A stretch of DNA of 53,498 nucleotides from Acidobacteriota bacterium (GCA_022826825.1 JAJDUD010000017.1:1-53498), one strand, 5' to 3'. Positions 34,053 through 43,565 are shown, counted from the stretch's first letter. The notes: generated by a model not told the origin, from the sequence alone. A program made the numbers and translations.

Positions 34053-35219
34053 ATGCACGCGCTTCGCTCTTTCGCACTCGTTGCCGGTTTCGGACTTGCC
34101 ATCGCCGCCCTCGCCGCGTGCGGCGGCGCCGGCACCGGAGATCTGGAAGGAGACGCCACTGACCCCATGACCATCTTCGATGAGGCCGTCGGCCGCTTCG
34201 AACAGGCCCCCCTCGCCCACCTCCCGACGCCGTTCGAGGAGATGCCCACGCTCGCCGCGGAACTCGGGGGACCCCGCCTGTTCGTCAAGCGCGACGACCA
34301 GACCGGCCTCGCCTTCGGCGGCAACAAGGCCAGGAAGCTCGACTTCATCCTCGCCGACGCGGTCGCGAAGGGCAGCGACAGCGTCGTTACCTGGGCGGGC
34401 GTGCAATCCAACTGGGCACGGATGACCGCCGCCGGTTCGCGGCGGCTCGGCATGGACCCGATCCTCGTCCTGCAGCGCCGGGAGGACCAGTCGGTGGCGC
34501 CGGCCGACGGCAACCTGCTGCTCGACCGGATCCTCGGCGCCGACGTGCGGATCATCGAACCGGATGGCGACCGGGAGGCGACAGTCGACGAGATCGCCGC
34601 CGCCGAGCGTGCATCAGGACGCACCCCGTACGTGGTCGCGGTCGGGGGCTCCCGGACCGGCGGCGACATGGTGCTCCCGCTGGGTGCGGTGGCCTACGCG
34701 AACGGATTTCGGGAACTGCTCGGACAGGCGCGTGAGGCGGGCGTGACGATCACCCACGTGGTCCACGCCTCCGGCTCCGGCAGCACGCAGGCCGGGCTCG
34801 TGGTCGCGGCGAAGATGCTCGCCCCCGAAGTCAGGATCATCGGGATCAGCACCGGCGGCAGCAAGGCGGCGGGCGAGGCCAACGTGCTCGGGATCGCCCG
34901 GGAGACCGTCGAGGCGATGGGACTCGACCTTGAGATCGAACCCGCGGACGTGGTGTTCCTCGACGAATACTTCGGCGAGGCATACGGAGTCCTGAACGCG
35001 GATGTCGTGGAGGCCATTGCGCTGACCGCCCGCACCGAGGGCATCCTGCTCGATCCGGTCTATACCGGAAAGGCAATGAACGGCCTGCAGGGCCTGATCC
35101 GCACCGGCCACTTCACCGATGCTGACGTGGTGGTCTTCCTCCACACCGGAGGCACGCCGGCGCTGTTCCCGTATCGGGAGGGGCTACTGGAGGATCTGCC
35201 GGGACCAACGGACGAGTGA
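34053..35219 (+). CDS. D-cysteine desulfhydrase/ACC deaminase-family PLP enzyme with lipoprotein signal
   Basis: A 388-residue fold-type II PLP enzyme. FGGNKARKLDF holds the PLP lysine (Lys92), and VTWAGVQSNWARMTAAGSRR, HASGSGSTQAGLV and FLHTGGTPALFPY are the phosphate- and substrate-binding loops of the ACC deaminase/D-cysteine desulfhydrase group. The first 23 residues form a lipoprotein signal ending LAAC-GG (Cys23). GGAGG precedes ATG 34053. A cytosolic start at Met39 (34167) would give a standard-length enzyme but has no ribosome-binding site at proper spacing. Location outside the inner membrane would be unusual for a PLP enzyme. Confidence 0.85.
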   Translation: MHALRSFALVAGFGLAIAALAACGGAGTGDLEGDATDPMTIFDEAVGRFEQAPLAHLPTPFEEMPTLAAELGGPRLFVKRDDQTGLAFGGNKARKLDFILADAVAKGSDSVVTWAGVQSNWARMTAAGSRRLGMDPILVLQRREDQSVAPADGNLLLDRILGADVRIIEPDGDREATVDEIAAAERASGRTPYVVAVGGSRTGGDMVLPLGAVAYANGFRELLGQAREAGVTITHVVHASGSGSTQAGLVVAAKMLAPEVRIIGISTGGSKAAGEANVLGIARETVEAMGLDLEIEPADVVFLDEYFGEAYGVLNADVVEAIALTARTEGILLDPVYTGKAMNGLQGLIRTGHFTDADVVVFLHTGGTPALFPYREGLLEDLPGPTDE

Positions 35220-35309
35220 CCCACCAGCAGGGTACTGCCGGTTTCCAGACCCGCCCAGGAGAGCCGCCAGTTACTGTGAGAAATGCCGTCCGGCGGATCG
35301 ACCAAGCGC

Positions 35310-35605
35310 CGTGATGGCGCTACCGGCTTGGAACGCCGACCTCTGGTCGGCATCGCGCTGCGCGACCGCGCAGCACGGCGCCGCGCCCACCGGCGGGATG
35401 GTTCGCTCTCTCGGTGCGACTGGGCGGAGGGGTCGCTGCCGGACCTCTGTCGCCCAAGGCGGATAGCGGCGCGCCGCCCGCGGGCCTTCGGCCCGCTGTG
35501 CCGACCGGAGGTCGGCGTTCCAAGCCGTTTCCGCCATTTTCATGACGGGCGGGGTGGGCAGGAGGACTTGATCATGGCGGTTTCTCCCGGTGAGAGCCCG
35601 CTTCC
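35310..35605. repeat. Composite inverted-repeat (MITE-like) element, complete copy
   Basis: Inverted arms of 29 bases lie at 35324-35352 and 35499-35527 with one mismatch, extended outward by a shared ATGGCG. Inside each arm is a two-hairpin unit: GCCGACC/GGTCGGC (35335-35351) with GCTGCGCG/CGCGCAGC (35357-35374), and GCGGGCC/GGCCCGC (35480-35496) with GCCGACC/GGTCGGC (35500-35516). Sequence similarity to 1-262 continues to about 35600. There is no transposase or other gene in 35220-35678. Confidence 0.8.
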
Positions 35606-35633
35606 GCACACCATGAGCGAGCGGAGCACAGGA

Positions 35634-35682
35634 GTTTCGCCCGCTGCGCGGGCAGTGCCGGTGTGAACCCCCGCGCTCCTAC
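35634..35682 (+). repeat. Two-hairpin intergenic repeat, partly decayed
   Basis: GCCCGC/GCGGGC at 35639-35653 is intact; the second hairpin is degraded. It ends at the stop region of the convergent Asp-box gene. Confidence 0.55.
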
Positions 35683-38600
35683 CTCGCGACCAGAACCGCC
35701 CCCGTGACTCCCGCTTCCTGAAGCGCCCGATTCAGGTCCGCGACCCCGGCGCCTAGGAGCGACGCCAGCTTCTCCAATAGCGGAGCGGCTTCCTCCTCCA
35801 GGTCCCGGAAGCGCTGGAAGGAGCCGCCGGTGGGGCGGCCGTAGTTCTGGGCGACGTGGCCATAGAGATAGGCGATCTGGTTGTCGATCTGCGGGGGGAA
35901 GTTGATGGGGTCCTGACTGGACTCGTTCTTCGGCTGGATCAGTTCCTCCTCGACCTCGGTAAGCCCCTTGCCGAGCGCCTCGGCCTGCGCTTCCAGTTCG
36001 TCGCTCCACCGCTCCGCCTCCCGCGCCCGCTTCTCGACCGCCTCGAGCTGGCCGCGCGCGTCCCGGAGCGCGCCGATCCGTTCGTGCATCCGCTCGAGAA
36101 GCGACTGCGCCTGCCGCACGAGATCGTGCTGCTGTCGGAGATCGTCGTCGCTGGCGCTCACCCGGGGGTCCTTGACCACCTCGAACCGGACGGGATCGCC
36201 GTGGACTTCCTCCCCACCCTCCTTCCGGAAGGACAGCGAGGCGCTGTAGGACCCCGGCATCACGAACGCTCCGCCGGTATAGGAGATGGACATCACGGAG
36301 CCCTTCAGGAGTTCGGGACGCCGGTACTTCAGGTCCCACGCAAGCCGCTGGAGCCCGGCCTCGGTTTCCAGCACCGCGTCGGGGTTCGGGCGCTCGTCCT
36401 CGGACTCTTCGGGCACCGCGCCGGGCGCCGGTTTCCGGACGAACTCCCGGATCACCGCGCCGCCCGCGTCGCGAACGGTGATCCGCAGTTCGTCCCCCTC
36501 CTCGAGGTCGTTCGGCAGGAAGTAATGGAGGAGAGCCCCGGCCGGACGGTTCTCCGGCGCCCCCGGACCCCGGAACGGCCGGCTCCCGCCGGTTGCCAGC
36601 CGTACCGCGGTTCCCGCCGGCAGGAGCGCCGGCGCATCCCAGGAGCGCCCCGCCAGCGCCCGGACCGGGGTGAGGTCGTCGAGGACCCAGAAGGAACGCC
36701 CCTGCGTGGCGACGAGCAACTCGTCTCCGGCCACCTGCAGATCGGTGATCGGGGTGGCCGGCAGATCCCCGAAGGGCACGAAACGCTCGCCGCCGTCGAG
36801 GCTCAGGAAGAGCCCGAACTCGGTCCCCAGATAGAGGACGTTCCCGTCCTCGGGATCTTCCCGGACCACCCGCACGGGATGGCCGGCCGGAATCCCCCCG
36901 CCGCTCCCGAGACTCGCCCAGGTCGCTCCGAAGTCCGTGCTGCGGAACACGTACGGCTCGAAGTCGTTCTCGCGGTAGCGCTGCACGGCGAGGAGGACCC
37001 CTCCGTCGTGATGTGCGGAGACGTCCAGGCTGTTCACGGTGCCGCCCGCCGGCATGTCCGGCGGGGTCACCTCGGTCCAGGAGGCGCCGCCGTCCCGCGT
37101 CAGGTGGACCAGGCCGTCGTCGGTGCCGGCCCAGATGACGCCGGACATTCGCGGCGATTCCCCGAGCGCGAAAATCGTTCCGTAGACCTCGACGCCGGTG
37201 TGGTCGTGCTGCACCGGCCCGCCCGGCCGGGCGCCCTTTTCGGGATCGCCCACGGTCAGGTCGGGCGAGATGGTCACCCACGAGAGGCCGCCGTCGGTGG
37301 TCCGGTGGACGTAGTTGGAGGTGTGGAACACGACCTCCGGGTCGTGCCGGGAGACGACGATGGGAGCGTTCCACTGGAAGCGGTAGGTGAGGTCCCGCGG
37401 CGCCACCCCGTCCGCCATCTCCGGATAGACGATCACGTTGCGCGCCCCCGCCTCGTCGCGGTCCTGCCGGTCGATCTGGCCGATGTAGTTGCCCGCGTAG
37501 GTGAGTTCGGGCCGGCCGGGGGTCACGGCGATGTGTCCGCTCTCGCCGCCCGCCACGTCCCACCAGTGGGCTTCGGGTGAGAGGCCGCTGTCGGTCCAGG
37601 ACGGCACGCTGATCGTCGAGTTGTCCTGCTGCGCGCCGTAGAGCCGCCGGGGAAACTCCTCGTCCACGGTGAGCCGGTAGAACTCGGCGGTGGGCTGGTT
37701 GTGGATGGACGACCAGTTGGCTCCCCCGTCGAGGGTCACGGTGGCTCCCCCGTCGTTCGCCTCCACCATGATCCGGGAGTCGTTCGGGTTGATCCACAGG
37801 TCGTGATTGTCTCCGTGGGGGACCCGGACGGTCTGGAAGGACTTGCCCCCGTCCACCGACTTGAAGAAGGGTGCGTTCAGGACGTACACGGTGTCCGGAT
37901 CGGTGGGATCGGCGATCACATAGCTGTAGTACCAGCCGCGGGCGCGCAGCCGGCGCTCACCGTTCACCCGCGTCCAGGTGTCTCCGCCGTCATCGCTGCG
38001 ATAGAGGCCGCCCCGCTCCTCGGCGGCGGTCACGAACGCGTACACGCGGCTCGGGTGCGATGCGGCGATGGACACGCCGATCTTTCCGACCGGGTTCTCC
38101 TCGGAGGCTTCGGGTAGCCCGCCCCCGACCAGTTCCCACGACTCCCCGCCGTCCCGGGTCCGGTAGAGACCACCCTCCGAACCGCCGTCGATGAGCGTCC
38201 AGGGTTTCCGCTCCGCCTGCCACATGGCGGCGAAGAGTTCGCGGGGGTTCGCCGGGTTCATCGCGAGCCCCACGGCTCCGGTCGCGTCGGAGATCTGGAG
38301 CACCGCCGTCCAGGTGCTGCCTCCGTCCTCCGTCAGGTAAACGCCCCGCTCGGGCGAGCGGCCGAAGATCTGACCGAGGACCGCCACGAAGGCGCGATCC
38401 GGGTCGCCCGGATCCACCACGATCCGGCCGATCAGGCCGGCGGCCTCGAGGCCCACGTGGGTCCAGGACCGTCCGGCGTCGGTGCTGCGGTAGACGCCGT
38501 TGCCCACGGAGATGTTGCCGCGCGGGGCGGCGGAACCCGTCCCCACGTAGACGACGTTCGGGTCCGAGGGAGCGACGGCCACGGCGCCGATGGAGCCGAC

Positions 38601-38900
38601 GGCGAACGCGTCGTCGCTCAGATTCGTCCAGGAGACTCCGGCGTTTTCGGTCTTCCAGACGCCGCCCCCGGTCGAACCCATGTAGAACACATACGGCTGG
38701 TCGGGAATGCCGGTCACCGTGGTCACCCGCCCGCCGCGCGACGGTCCCACCATGCGGAAATCAATGTCCTCGAGGACCTGGGCGGGCACCTCGAATCCGT
38801 CAGGCACCACCGCGCGCTCGACCGGTCCCTGACCCATAGCCGGCACGACCGGGGCAACGAGCAGGACCAAGGCGCGCGTCAGCGAGGCGTGGATCTTCAT
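35679..38900 (-). CDS. Secreted BNR/Asp-box beta-propeller protein (sortilin/VPS10-like)
   Basis: A 1073-residue protein with a signal peptide (MKIHASLTRALVLLVAPVVPA). At least eleven Asp-box motifs (S/T-x-D-x-G-x-x-W) are visible, from KTENAGVSW near the N-terminus through RSTDAGRSW, LTEDGGSTW and RSDDGGDTW to RSTDFGATW. They indicate two multi-blade propellers over roughly 40-720. A beta-rich region follows, then a coiled coil near 900-990 (LLERMHERIGALRDARGQLE) and a C-terminal helix pair. Such proteins are often labelled glycosyl hydrolase, but no catalytic residues are obvious. ATG 38898-38900 overlaps the RidA stop. Probably a surface or periplasmic binding or peptidase-associated protein. 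Confidence 0.85.
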   Translation of the reverse strand: MKIHASLTRALVLLVAPVVPAMGQGPVERAVVPDGFEVPAQVLEDIDFRMVGPSRGGRVTTVTGIPDQPYVFYMGSTGGGVWKTENAGVSWTNLSDDAFAVGSIGAVAVAPSDPNVVYVGTGSAAPRGNISVGNGVYRSTDAGRSWTHVGLEAAGLIGRIVVDPGDPDRAFVAVLGQIFGRSPERGVYLTEDGGSTWTAVLQISDATGAVGLAMNPANPRELFAAMWQAERKPWTLIDGGSEGGLYRTRDGGESWELVGGGLPEASEENPVGKIGVSIAASHPSRVYAFVTAAEERGGLYRSDDGGDTWTRVNGERRLRARGWYYSYVIADPTDPDTVYVLNAPFFKSVDGGKSFQTVRVPHGDNHDLWINPNDSRIMVEANDGGATVTLDGGANWSSIHNQPTAEFYRLTVDEEFPRRLYGAQQDNSTISVPSWTDSGLSPEAHWWDVAGGESGHIAVTPGRPELTYAGNYIGQIDRQDRDEAGARNVIVYPEMADGVAPRDLTYRFQWNAPIVVSRHDPEVVFHTSNYVHRTTDGGLSWVTISPDLTVGDPEKGARPGGPVQHDHTGVEVYGTIFALGESPRMSGVIWAGTDDGLVHLTRDGGASWTEVTPPDMPAGGTVNSLDVSAHHDGGVLLAVQRYRENDFEPYVFRSTDFGATWASLGSGGGIPAGHPVRVVREDPEDGNVLYLGTEFGLFLSLDGGERFVPFGDLPATPITDLQVAGDELLVATQGRSFWVLDDLTPVRALAGRSWDAPALLPAGTAVRLATGGSRPFRGPGAPENRPAGALLHYFLPNDLEEGDELRITVRDAGGAVIREFVRKPAPGAVPEESEDERPNPDAVLETEAGLQRLAWDLKYRRPELLKGSVMSISYTGGAFVMPGSYSASLSFRKEGGEEVHGDPVRFEVVKDPRVSASDDDLRQQHDLVRQAQSLLERMHERIGALRDARGQLEAVEKRAREAERWSDELEAQAEALGKGLTEVEEELIQPKNESSQDPINFPPQIDNQIAYLYGHVAQNYGRPTGGSFQRFRDLEEEAAPLLEKLASLLGAGVADLNRALQEAGVTGAVLVAR

Positions 38901-39298
38901 GCGTCCCCCGCAACCGCCGACCCGAGGACCGCCTCGACCTCGATTTCGACGAGGTACTCCTCGCCGATGAGATCCGCGTAGGTCAGCGTGCAGGCGGGGC
39001 GGACGGCGGAGAAGAACTCCCCGTGGACCCGCGCCACCGGCTCCCAGTCGGTCCCGGGCTTCACGTGAATCCGGGTGCGGACGACGTCCTCCAGGGTGCC
39101 GCCGAGGGACTCGATCGCGCTCCGGATCTTCTCGATCGCGTAACGCGTCTGTGCGCCGGGATCGCCGAGGGCCACCGGGCCATCCGGTCCGGTTGCGGTC
39201 GTGCCGGAGACCAGGATGCGATCGCCGATCCGGGTGGCTCGGGAGTAGCCGAATTCGGTTTCCCAGGGGACTCCGCTTCCGATGTGTCGGCGGTTCAT
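38897..39298 (-). CDS. RidA-family protein (YjgF/YER057c/UK114)
   Basis: A 133-residue RidA-fold protein of normal size. It has ATRIGDRILVSGTTATGPDG, RYAIEKIRSAIESLGGTLEDVVRTRIHV and the C-terminal LIGEEYLVEIEVEAVLG, where Glu is the usual active-site residue. The ligand-binding Arg of RidA is at VRTRIHV. RidA hydrolyses reactive enamines and imines made by PLP enzymes. TACAAT (39308-39313) lies 9 bases before the ATG. Its stop overlaps the Asp-box gene as ATGA. Confidence 0.88.
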   Translation of the reverse strand: MNRRHIGSGVPWETEFGYSRATRIGDRILVSGTTATGPDGPVALGDPGAQTRYAIEKIRSAIESLGGTLEDVVRTRIHVKPGTDWEPVARVHGEFFSAVRPACTLTYADLIGEEYLVEIEVEAVLGSAVAGDA

Positions 39299-39377
39299 GG
39301 GTGGCGGATTGTAGGAGCCTCACCCGCCGGCGGTCCCTTCTACCCGTCCCCCGAGAGCCACGAGCGATGAACCGCCC

Positions 39378-39419
39378 GCAGCGCTCCGCGCTGCTGTGCC
39401 GGCCGGAGGCCGGCGTTCC
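39378..39419 (+). repeat. Two-hairpin intergenic repeat, forward copy
   Basis: Perfect stems GCAGCGC/GCGCTGC (39378-39394) and GCCGGCC/GGCCGGC (39398-39414) lie between the RidA promoter and the queA stop. Confidence 0.7.
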
Positions 39420-39434
39420 CGGCCGGCGGCGCCA

Positions 39435-40505
39435 TCACGGCGAGGTAGCTTCGTCGCTTTTCTCCACGAACATGGCGTCGCCGTAGGAGTAGAAGCGGTA
39501 CCGCCGCCGCACCGCTTCGCGATAGGCGGCGAGCACCGCCTGCGTCCCCCCGAGGGCCGCGACCAGCATGAGGAGCGAACTCCCGGGCAGGTGGAAGTTG
39601 GTCAGCATCGCGGAGACGACCCGGAAGCGGTGGCCCGGAAGGATCAGCAGCGAGGTCGATCCGGCGATCCCGTCGCCTTCCAGGATCCCGGGAGTCTCCA
39701 GCACCCGGACGGTGGTCGTCCCGACCGCCACCACCCGGCGGCCCTCGGCCAACTGGGCGAGGACCGCCCTCCGGGTCGCATCGGGAACCCGGAACCGCTC
39801 GGCCGCCAGTTCGTGGTCGCGCGGGTCCTCGACCCGCACCGGGGCGAAGGTCCCGTAGCCGACGTGAAGGACGAGGTCCACGATCCGGATGCCGCGCTCG
39901 CGCAGCCGGCCGAACATCTCGGGTTCGAAGTGGAGTCCGGCGGTCGGAGCCGCCACCGAGCCGGGGAAACGGGCGTAGACCGTCTGATACCGCTCCCGGT
40001 CCACGCCGTCCGGCCCTTCCGGTACCGCGGGATCGCGGCGGATGTAGGGCGGCAGGGGCGTCCTGCCCGCCCGCTCGGCAAGATCGAAAGTCCCCGCCGC
40101 GCCGGAGAGGATCCGGATCTCGCGCTGTCCCCCGCCGAGGTCTTCTCCCGCCTCCAGACGGACGGCGTCCCCCTCTCCGGCGAGCAGCCGCACCCCCGGT
40201 CGAAGGGCGGGCCGGGTGAGCGCCCGGAAGAGCCCCCCCGGCCCCTCGCCCTCCGGGAGGAGGAACACCTCGACGCGCCCGCCGCCCACCTCCTTCCGGG
40301 CCGGCACGCGAGCGGGAATCACCCGGGTGACGTTCCGGACCAGCAGATCCTCCGGCCGGAGCAGCGACGGGAGGTCCGGGAAGCCCAGGTGCGCCGTCCG
40401 GCCGCCGGGTCCGAGATGGAGCAGACGGGCGTCGCTCCGCGCCGCCGGCGGGCGCTGGGCGATGAGTTCTTCGGGGAGTTCGAACGTGAAGTCGGAGGTC
40501 CGCAC
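39435..40505 (-). CDS. queA: tRNA preQ1(34) S-adenosylmethionine ribosyltransferase-isomerase QueA
   Basis: A 356-residue QueA. It opens MRTSDFTFELPEELIAQRP and contains DARLLHLGPGG, LVRNVTRVIPAR, SVAAPTAGLHFEPEM and the late STSLLILPGHRF and NFHLPGSSLLMLVAAL. QueA transfers the ribosyl part of SAM to preQ1 in tRNA to form epoxyqueuosine. The start codon is GTG at 40503-40505; the standard N-terminus supports it. It follows ruvB by 21 bases, a common bacterial order. Confidence 0.95.
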   Translation of the reverse strand: MRTSDFTFELPEELIAQRPPAARSDARLLHLGPGGRTAHLGFPDLPSLLRPEDLLVRNVTRVIPARVPARKEVGGGRVEVFLLPEGEGPGGLFRALTRPALRPGVRLLAGEGDAVRLEAGEDLGGGQREIRILSGAAGTFDLAERAGRTPLPPYIRRDPAVPEGPDGVDRERYQTVYARFPGSVAAPTAGLHFEPEMFGRLRERGIRIVDLVLHVGYGTFAPVRVEDPRDHELAAERFRVPDATRRAVLAQLAEGRRVVAVGTTTVRVLETPGILEGDGIAGSTSLLILPGHRFRVVSAMLTNFHLPGSSLLMLVAALGGTQAVLAAYREAVRRRYRFYSYGDAMFVEKSDEATSP

Positions 40506-40526
40506 CTCCAGCTACCAGCCCGCCGG

Positions 40527-41555
40527 TCAGCCCGGCTGGCCGGCGGGGGGACCCGGAAACAGCGTCCCCGAGGCCGCGCGCCCCAGATGACGGGCGCCCC
40601 GGTCGGTGATCATGCGTCCCTTTGCCGTCCGCCGCAGGAAGCCGCGGTAGATGAGGTACGGCTCGTGGACCTCTTCGAGCGTGCGGTTGTCCATCCCGAG
40701 GGTGGCGGCGAGGTTGGCCACCCCCACCGGACCGCCGGAGAAGTTGTCGAGCAGGCTCTCGAGGATCTTGCGGTCGAAGCGGTCGAGCCCCTGTTCGTCC
40801 ACCTGGGCGATCTCGAGCAGCGCGAGCGCCGTCTCCCGGCGGATCGTGCCGTCGCCCTTCACCTGGGCGTAGTCGCGCACCCGGCGCAGCAGGTTGTTGG
40901 CGACCCGCGGCGTTCCGCGGGCCCGCGAGGCGATCTCCCGCCCGGCATCCGGCTCGAGGTGCACCCCCAGCACCCGCGCGGCGCGCTCGAGGACCCGCTC
41001 CACTTCCTCGACGGAATAGAACTCGAGCTGGTGGACGAGCGGGAACCGGTCCCGCAACGGGCCGGTCAGCAGATCGGCGCGCGTCGTCGCGCCCACCAGC
41101 GTGAAGGGCGGCAGGTCGATGCGGAGGCTGTGGGCGCCCAGCTTCTCGCCGACCATGATGTCCACGTAGTGGTCCTCCATGGCCGGATAGAGGACTTCCG
41201 CGACGGCGGGGGCGAGGCGGTGGATCTCGTCGATGAACAGGATCTCGTTGCGCGCCAGGGCGTTCAGCAGCGCCACCATGTCGCCGGTGCGCGGCACGAG
41301 CGGCCCCGCGGAGGTGTGCATGGGCACCTCGAGCTCCCGGGCCAGCACCGCGGCGAGCGAGGTCTTGCCGAGGCCGGGCGGGCCGTGAAGGAGCACGTGA
41401 TCGAGGGCTTCGCCCCGGCCCCGCGCCGCGCCGACGCTGATTTCGAGCTGTTCGAGGACCGCGGCCTGGCCCACGTACTCCCCGAAGTCCCGCGGGCGGA
41501 GGGTCTGGTGGAACTCCTCGTCCCGGCGGCCGGGCGGAGGGTCTTGCGCACTCAT
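40527..41555 (-). CDS. ruvB: Holliday junction branch-migration ATPase RuvB
   Basis: A 342-residue RuvB. It has LRPRDFGEYVGQ, Walker A GPPGLGKTSLA, Walker B LFIDEIHRL, sensor 1 GATTRADLL, the arginine-finger region GPLRDRF, and the C-terminal winged helix with FLRRTAKGRMITDRGARHLG. RuvB is the hexameric motor that drives branch migration with RuvA. It follows the MutS-like ATPase gene by 12 bases rather than following ruvA directly. Confidence 0.96.
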   Translation of the reverse strand: MSAQDPPPGRRDEEFHQTLRPRDFGEYVGQAAVLEQLEISVGAARGRGEALDHVLLHGPPGLGKTSLAAVLARELEVPMHTSAGPLVPRTGDMVALLNALARNEILFIDEIHRLAPAVAEVLYPAMEDHYVDIMVGEKLGAHSLRIDLPPFTLVGATTRADLLTGPLRDRFPLVHQLEFYSVEEVERVLERAARVLGVHLEPDAGREIASRARGTPRVANNLLRRVRDYAQVKGDGTIRRETALALLEIAQVDEQGLDRFDRKILESLLDNFSGGPVGVANLAATLGMDNRTLEEVHEPYLIYRGFLRRTAKGRMITDRGARHLGRAASGTLFPGPPAGQPG

Positions 41556-41567
41556 GCAGCGCTCCGG

Positions 41568-43565
41568 TCAGTTTTCCCGGCCGGGTCCGGGGGCGGGAAG
41601 CGAGGTGAAGTCGGCCACCTCCCCCTGGGGCGCCGGCAGGTCGAGGATGCGCATGAGATCGAGCGCGTTGCCGCGCGCGAGGACTCCGTCCCGGAGCTGA
41701 TAGTCGAACTCCATGGCGCCGTCCACCACCCGCTCGGTGAAGTGCATGTTGCGCACGCGGCCGGGCAGTTCGTGAGCGAGCTCGGTGAGCGACAGGTCGT
41801 GCGTCGTCATCACGCCGACCGCGGAGCGCCGGCCCAGCTCGCGCAGGAGCGCGGCGACCGCGGCGCGGCGGTCGTCCGAGTTCGTCCCCTGCAGGACCTC
41901 GTCCAGCAGGAAGAGCAGCGGTTCCTCCTTCGAGCCGGTGTTCAGCACCGCCTTGAGCGCCAGCAGTTCCGCCAGGAAACGGGATACCCCGTCCTGAAGC
42001 GAATCGTGAACGGCGATCGAGGCCCCGAGGGCGAGCGGCCCGAGGCGGAACGTGGTCGCGGCGGTCGGCGCACCCATCCGGGCCAGGACGAAATTGACGC
42101 CGATCGTCCGCAGCAGGGTGCTCTTCCCCGACATGTTGGAGCCGGTGACGATGAGCACGTCGGCTTCCCCGCGGCCCAGGCGAACGTCGTTCCGCTGCAG
42201 GCGCGCTTCCGGGATCAGCGGATGACCGAGACCCCGCGCTTCGAAGCCCGGCGCGTCGTCGAACTCGGGGAAGACATGCCCCGGGCGCTCGATGCAGTAC
42301 TGCGCGAGCGCCAGGAGGGCGTCGAACTCCCCGGCGGCCCGCACCCATTCCCGCGCCTCGCGCTGGTAGCGGCGGCGCCAGCGCTCGATGGCCCACCGGT
42401 GATGCGTGCCCCAGAACAACATGGCGGCGATCGGCGCAAAGAGGAGATTGCGCCGCGCGGACAGGCGTACCTGCAGCCGTTCCAGCCTGGTAAGCGCGAC
42501 CTCGGCGCGCTCCAGGCGCTCGGCAAGTCCGCGTAGCCGGGGCGACTCGAATCCTTCGGAGGTGACGGACAGCGCAATCTGCCGGATGCCGGCGATCTCC
42601 GATTCCATCAGCCGCAGGACGGTTTCCTGTTCCCGCACCTGCGACCGGAGCCAGAGGCCCCAGGCCGCCGAGAGCGACACGGCGGCCAGGAACCAGGACG
42701 CCTCCCCCGCCGTGATCCACTGCAGCAGCCCCCCCAGCATAGTCGCGCTCAGCAGCACCGCCAGCACCCCGAGCAGCACTTCGGGTTTTCGGTCCGCAGG
42801 CGCGGCGGAGGGGGCCTCCGGCGGCGAGCCGGCCCCGTCCCCGGTCTCGCCCTGAGGTCCCAGCCAATCGAGCACCACCGAGGATCGGGTGCTCGGCCAC
42901 GGCTCGAGACAGCCCGTCGCCGCGAGCGTCTCCTGGATTTCGATCCGGGCGCCGAGTTCGCGAACGGCGAGCTGGCGGCCGGCGACCTCCTCCGGCGTCG
43001 CGGACTGCAGCAGCCATCCCGCGAGCGTCTCGCCTCCCGTGTCGGTCCGCCAGTCCGCGAGCCGTTCGAAGAGTCCTCCCGTTCCGAAGAGATCCAGGTG
43101 GTCGCCGAGGTGACTCTCCCCGAGGTCCGAGACCCGGTGGCGCCGGTCCGCGAGACGATGGTCCTCGTCGACCGTGTTGCGGTGGGCGGGCGTCCCGCCC
43201 CGCCGGATGGCGGCCGCCGGAGTGCCGGGGCTGCCGGCCTCTCCCTCCGTGTCGCGATCGACCCGGAGCGCGGCCCGGTGATGGAGCTGGGCGATGTGGT
43301 GGACGCCCCGCGCCCTGGTCAGGAGGCGTTCATGCACGAAGGCCAGCCAGACGAACAAGACGATTGGGACAACGACCCACCACGGGGACCAGAACCCGAC
43401 GTCGCCGGCGCCGAGCGCCAGGGCGAGCGCCACCAGGACCACCGCCAGGCGCGCCGTCGAAACGCGCCGGACGCGGGTGAGCAGACGGGAGGCTTCCGTC
43501 AGCCGTTCCTGGGCCCGGCCCCAGAACTCGTTGGTGTCGGCCGGCGAGGGAGAGGGCGCGGTCAT
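41568..43565 (-). CDS. Membrane-anchored MutS-family ATPase
   Basis: A 665-residue protein. Two pairs of membrane helices are predicted, at about 40-80 (ARLAVVLVALALALG, WVVVPIVLFVWLAFV) and near 265-305. A MutS-like core follows with the lever/clamp helices, and the ATPase has Walker A VTGSNMSGKST, the switch region, Walker B LLFLLDEVLQGTNSDDR and MTTHD. The mismatch-recognition domain I (F-x-E) of MutS is absent, so this is not a classical repair MutS. It overlaps the ruvA stop as ATGA and precedes ruvB. Location at the membrane and in the ruv operon suggests a role in recombination or segregation, by inference. Confidence 0.85.
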   Translation of the reverse strand: MTAPSPSPADTNEFWGRAQERLTEASRLLTRVRRVSTARLAVVLVALALALGAGDVGFWSPWWVVVPIVLFVWLAFVHERLLTRARGVHHIAQLHHRAALRVDRDTEGEAGSPGTPAAAIRRGGTPAHRNTVDEDHRLADRRHRVSDLGESHLGDHLDLFGTGGLFERLADWRTDTGGETLAGWLLQSATPEEVAGRQLAVRELGARIEIQETLAATGCLEPWPSTRSSVVLDWLGPQGETGDGAGSPPEAPSAAPADRKPEVLLGVLAVLLSATMLGGLLQWITAGEASWFLAAVSLSAAWGLWLRSQVREQETVLRLMESEIAGIRQIALSVTSEGFESPRLRGLAERLERAEVALTRLERLQVRLSARRNLLFAPIAAMLFWGTHHRWAIERWRRRYQREAREWVRAAGEFDALLALAQYCIERPGHVFPEFDDAPGFEARGLGHPLIPEARLQRNDVRLGRGEADVLIVTGSNMSGKSTLLRTIGVNFVLARMGAPTAATTFRLGPLALGASIAVHDSLQDGVSRFLAELLALKAVLNTGSKEEPLLFLLDEVLQGTNSDDRRAAVAALLRELGRRSAVGVMTTHDLSLTELAHELPGRVRNMHFTERVVDGAMEFDYQLRDGVLARGNALDLMRILDLPAPQGEVADFTSLPAPGPGREN

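Noticed and set aside
39340..43017. Long open frames opposite or out of frame with queA, ruvB and the MutS-like gene, on both strands
   Set aside because: They are arginine/proline/glycine-rich shadows caused by high GC; the true frames carry clear domains.
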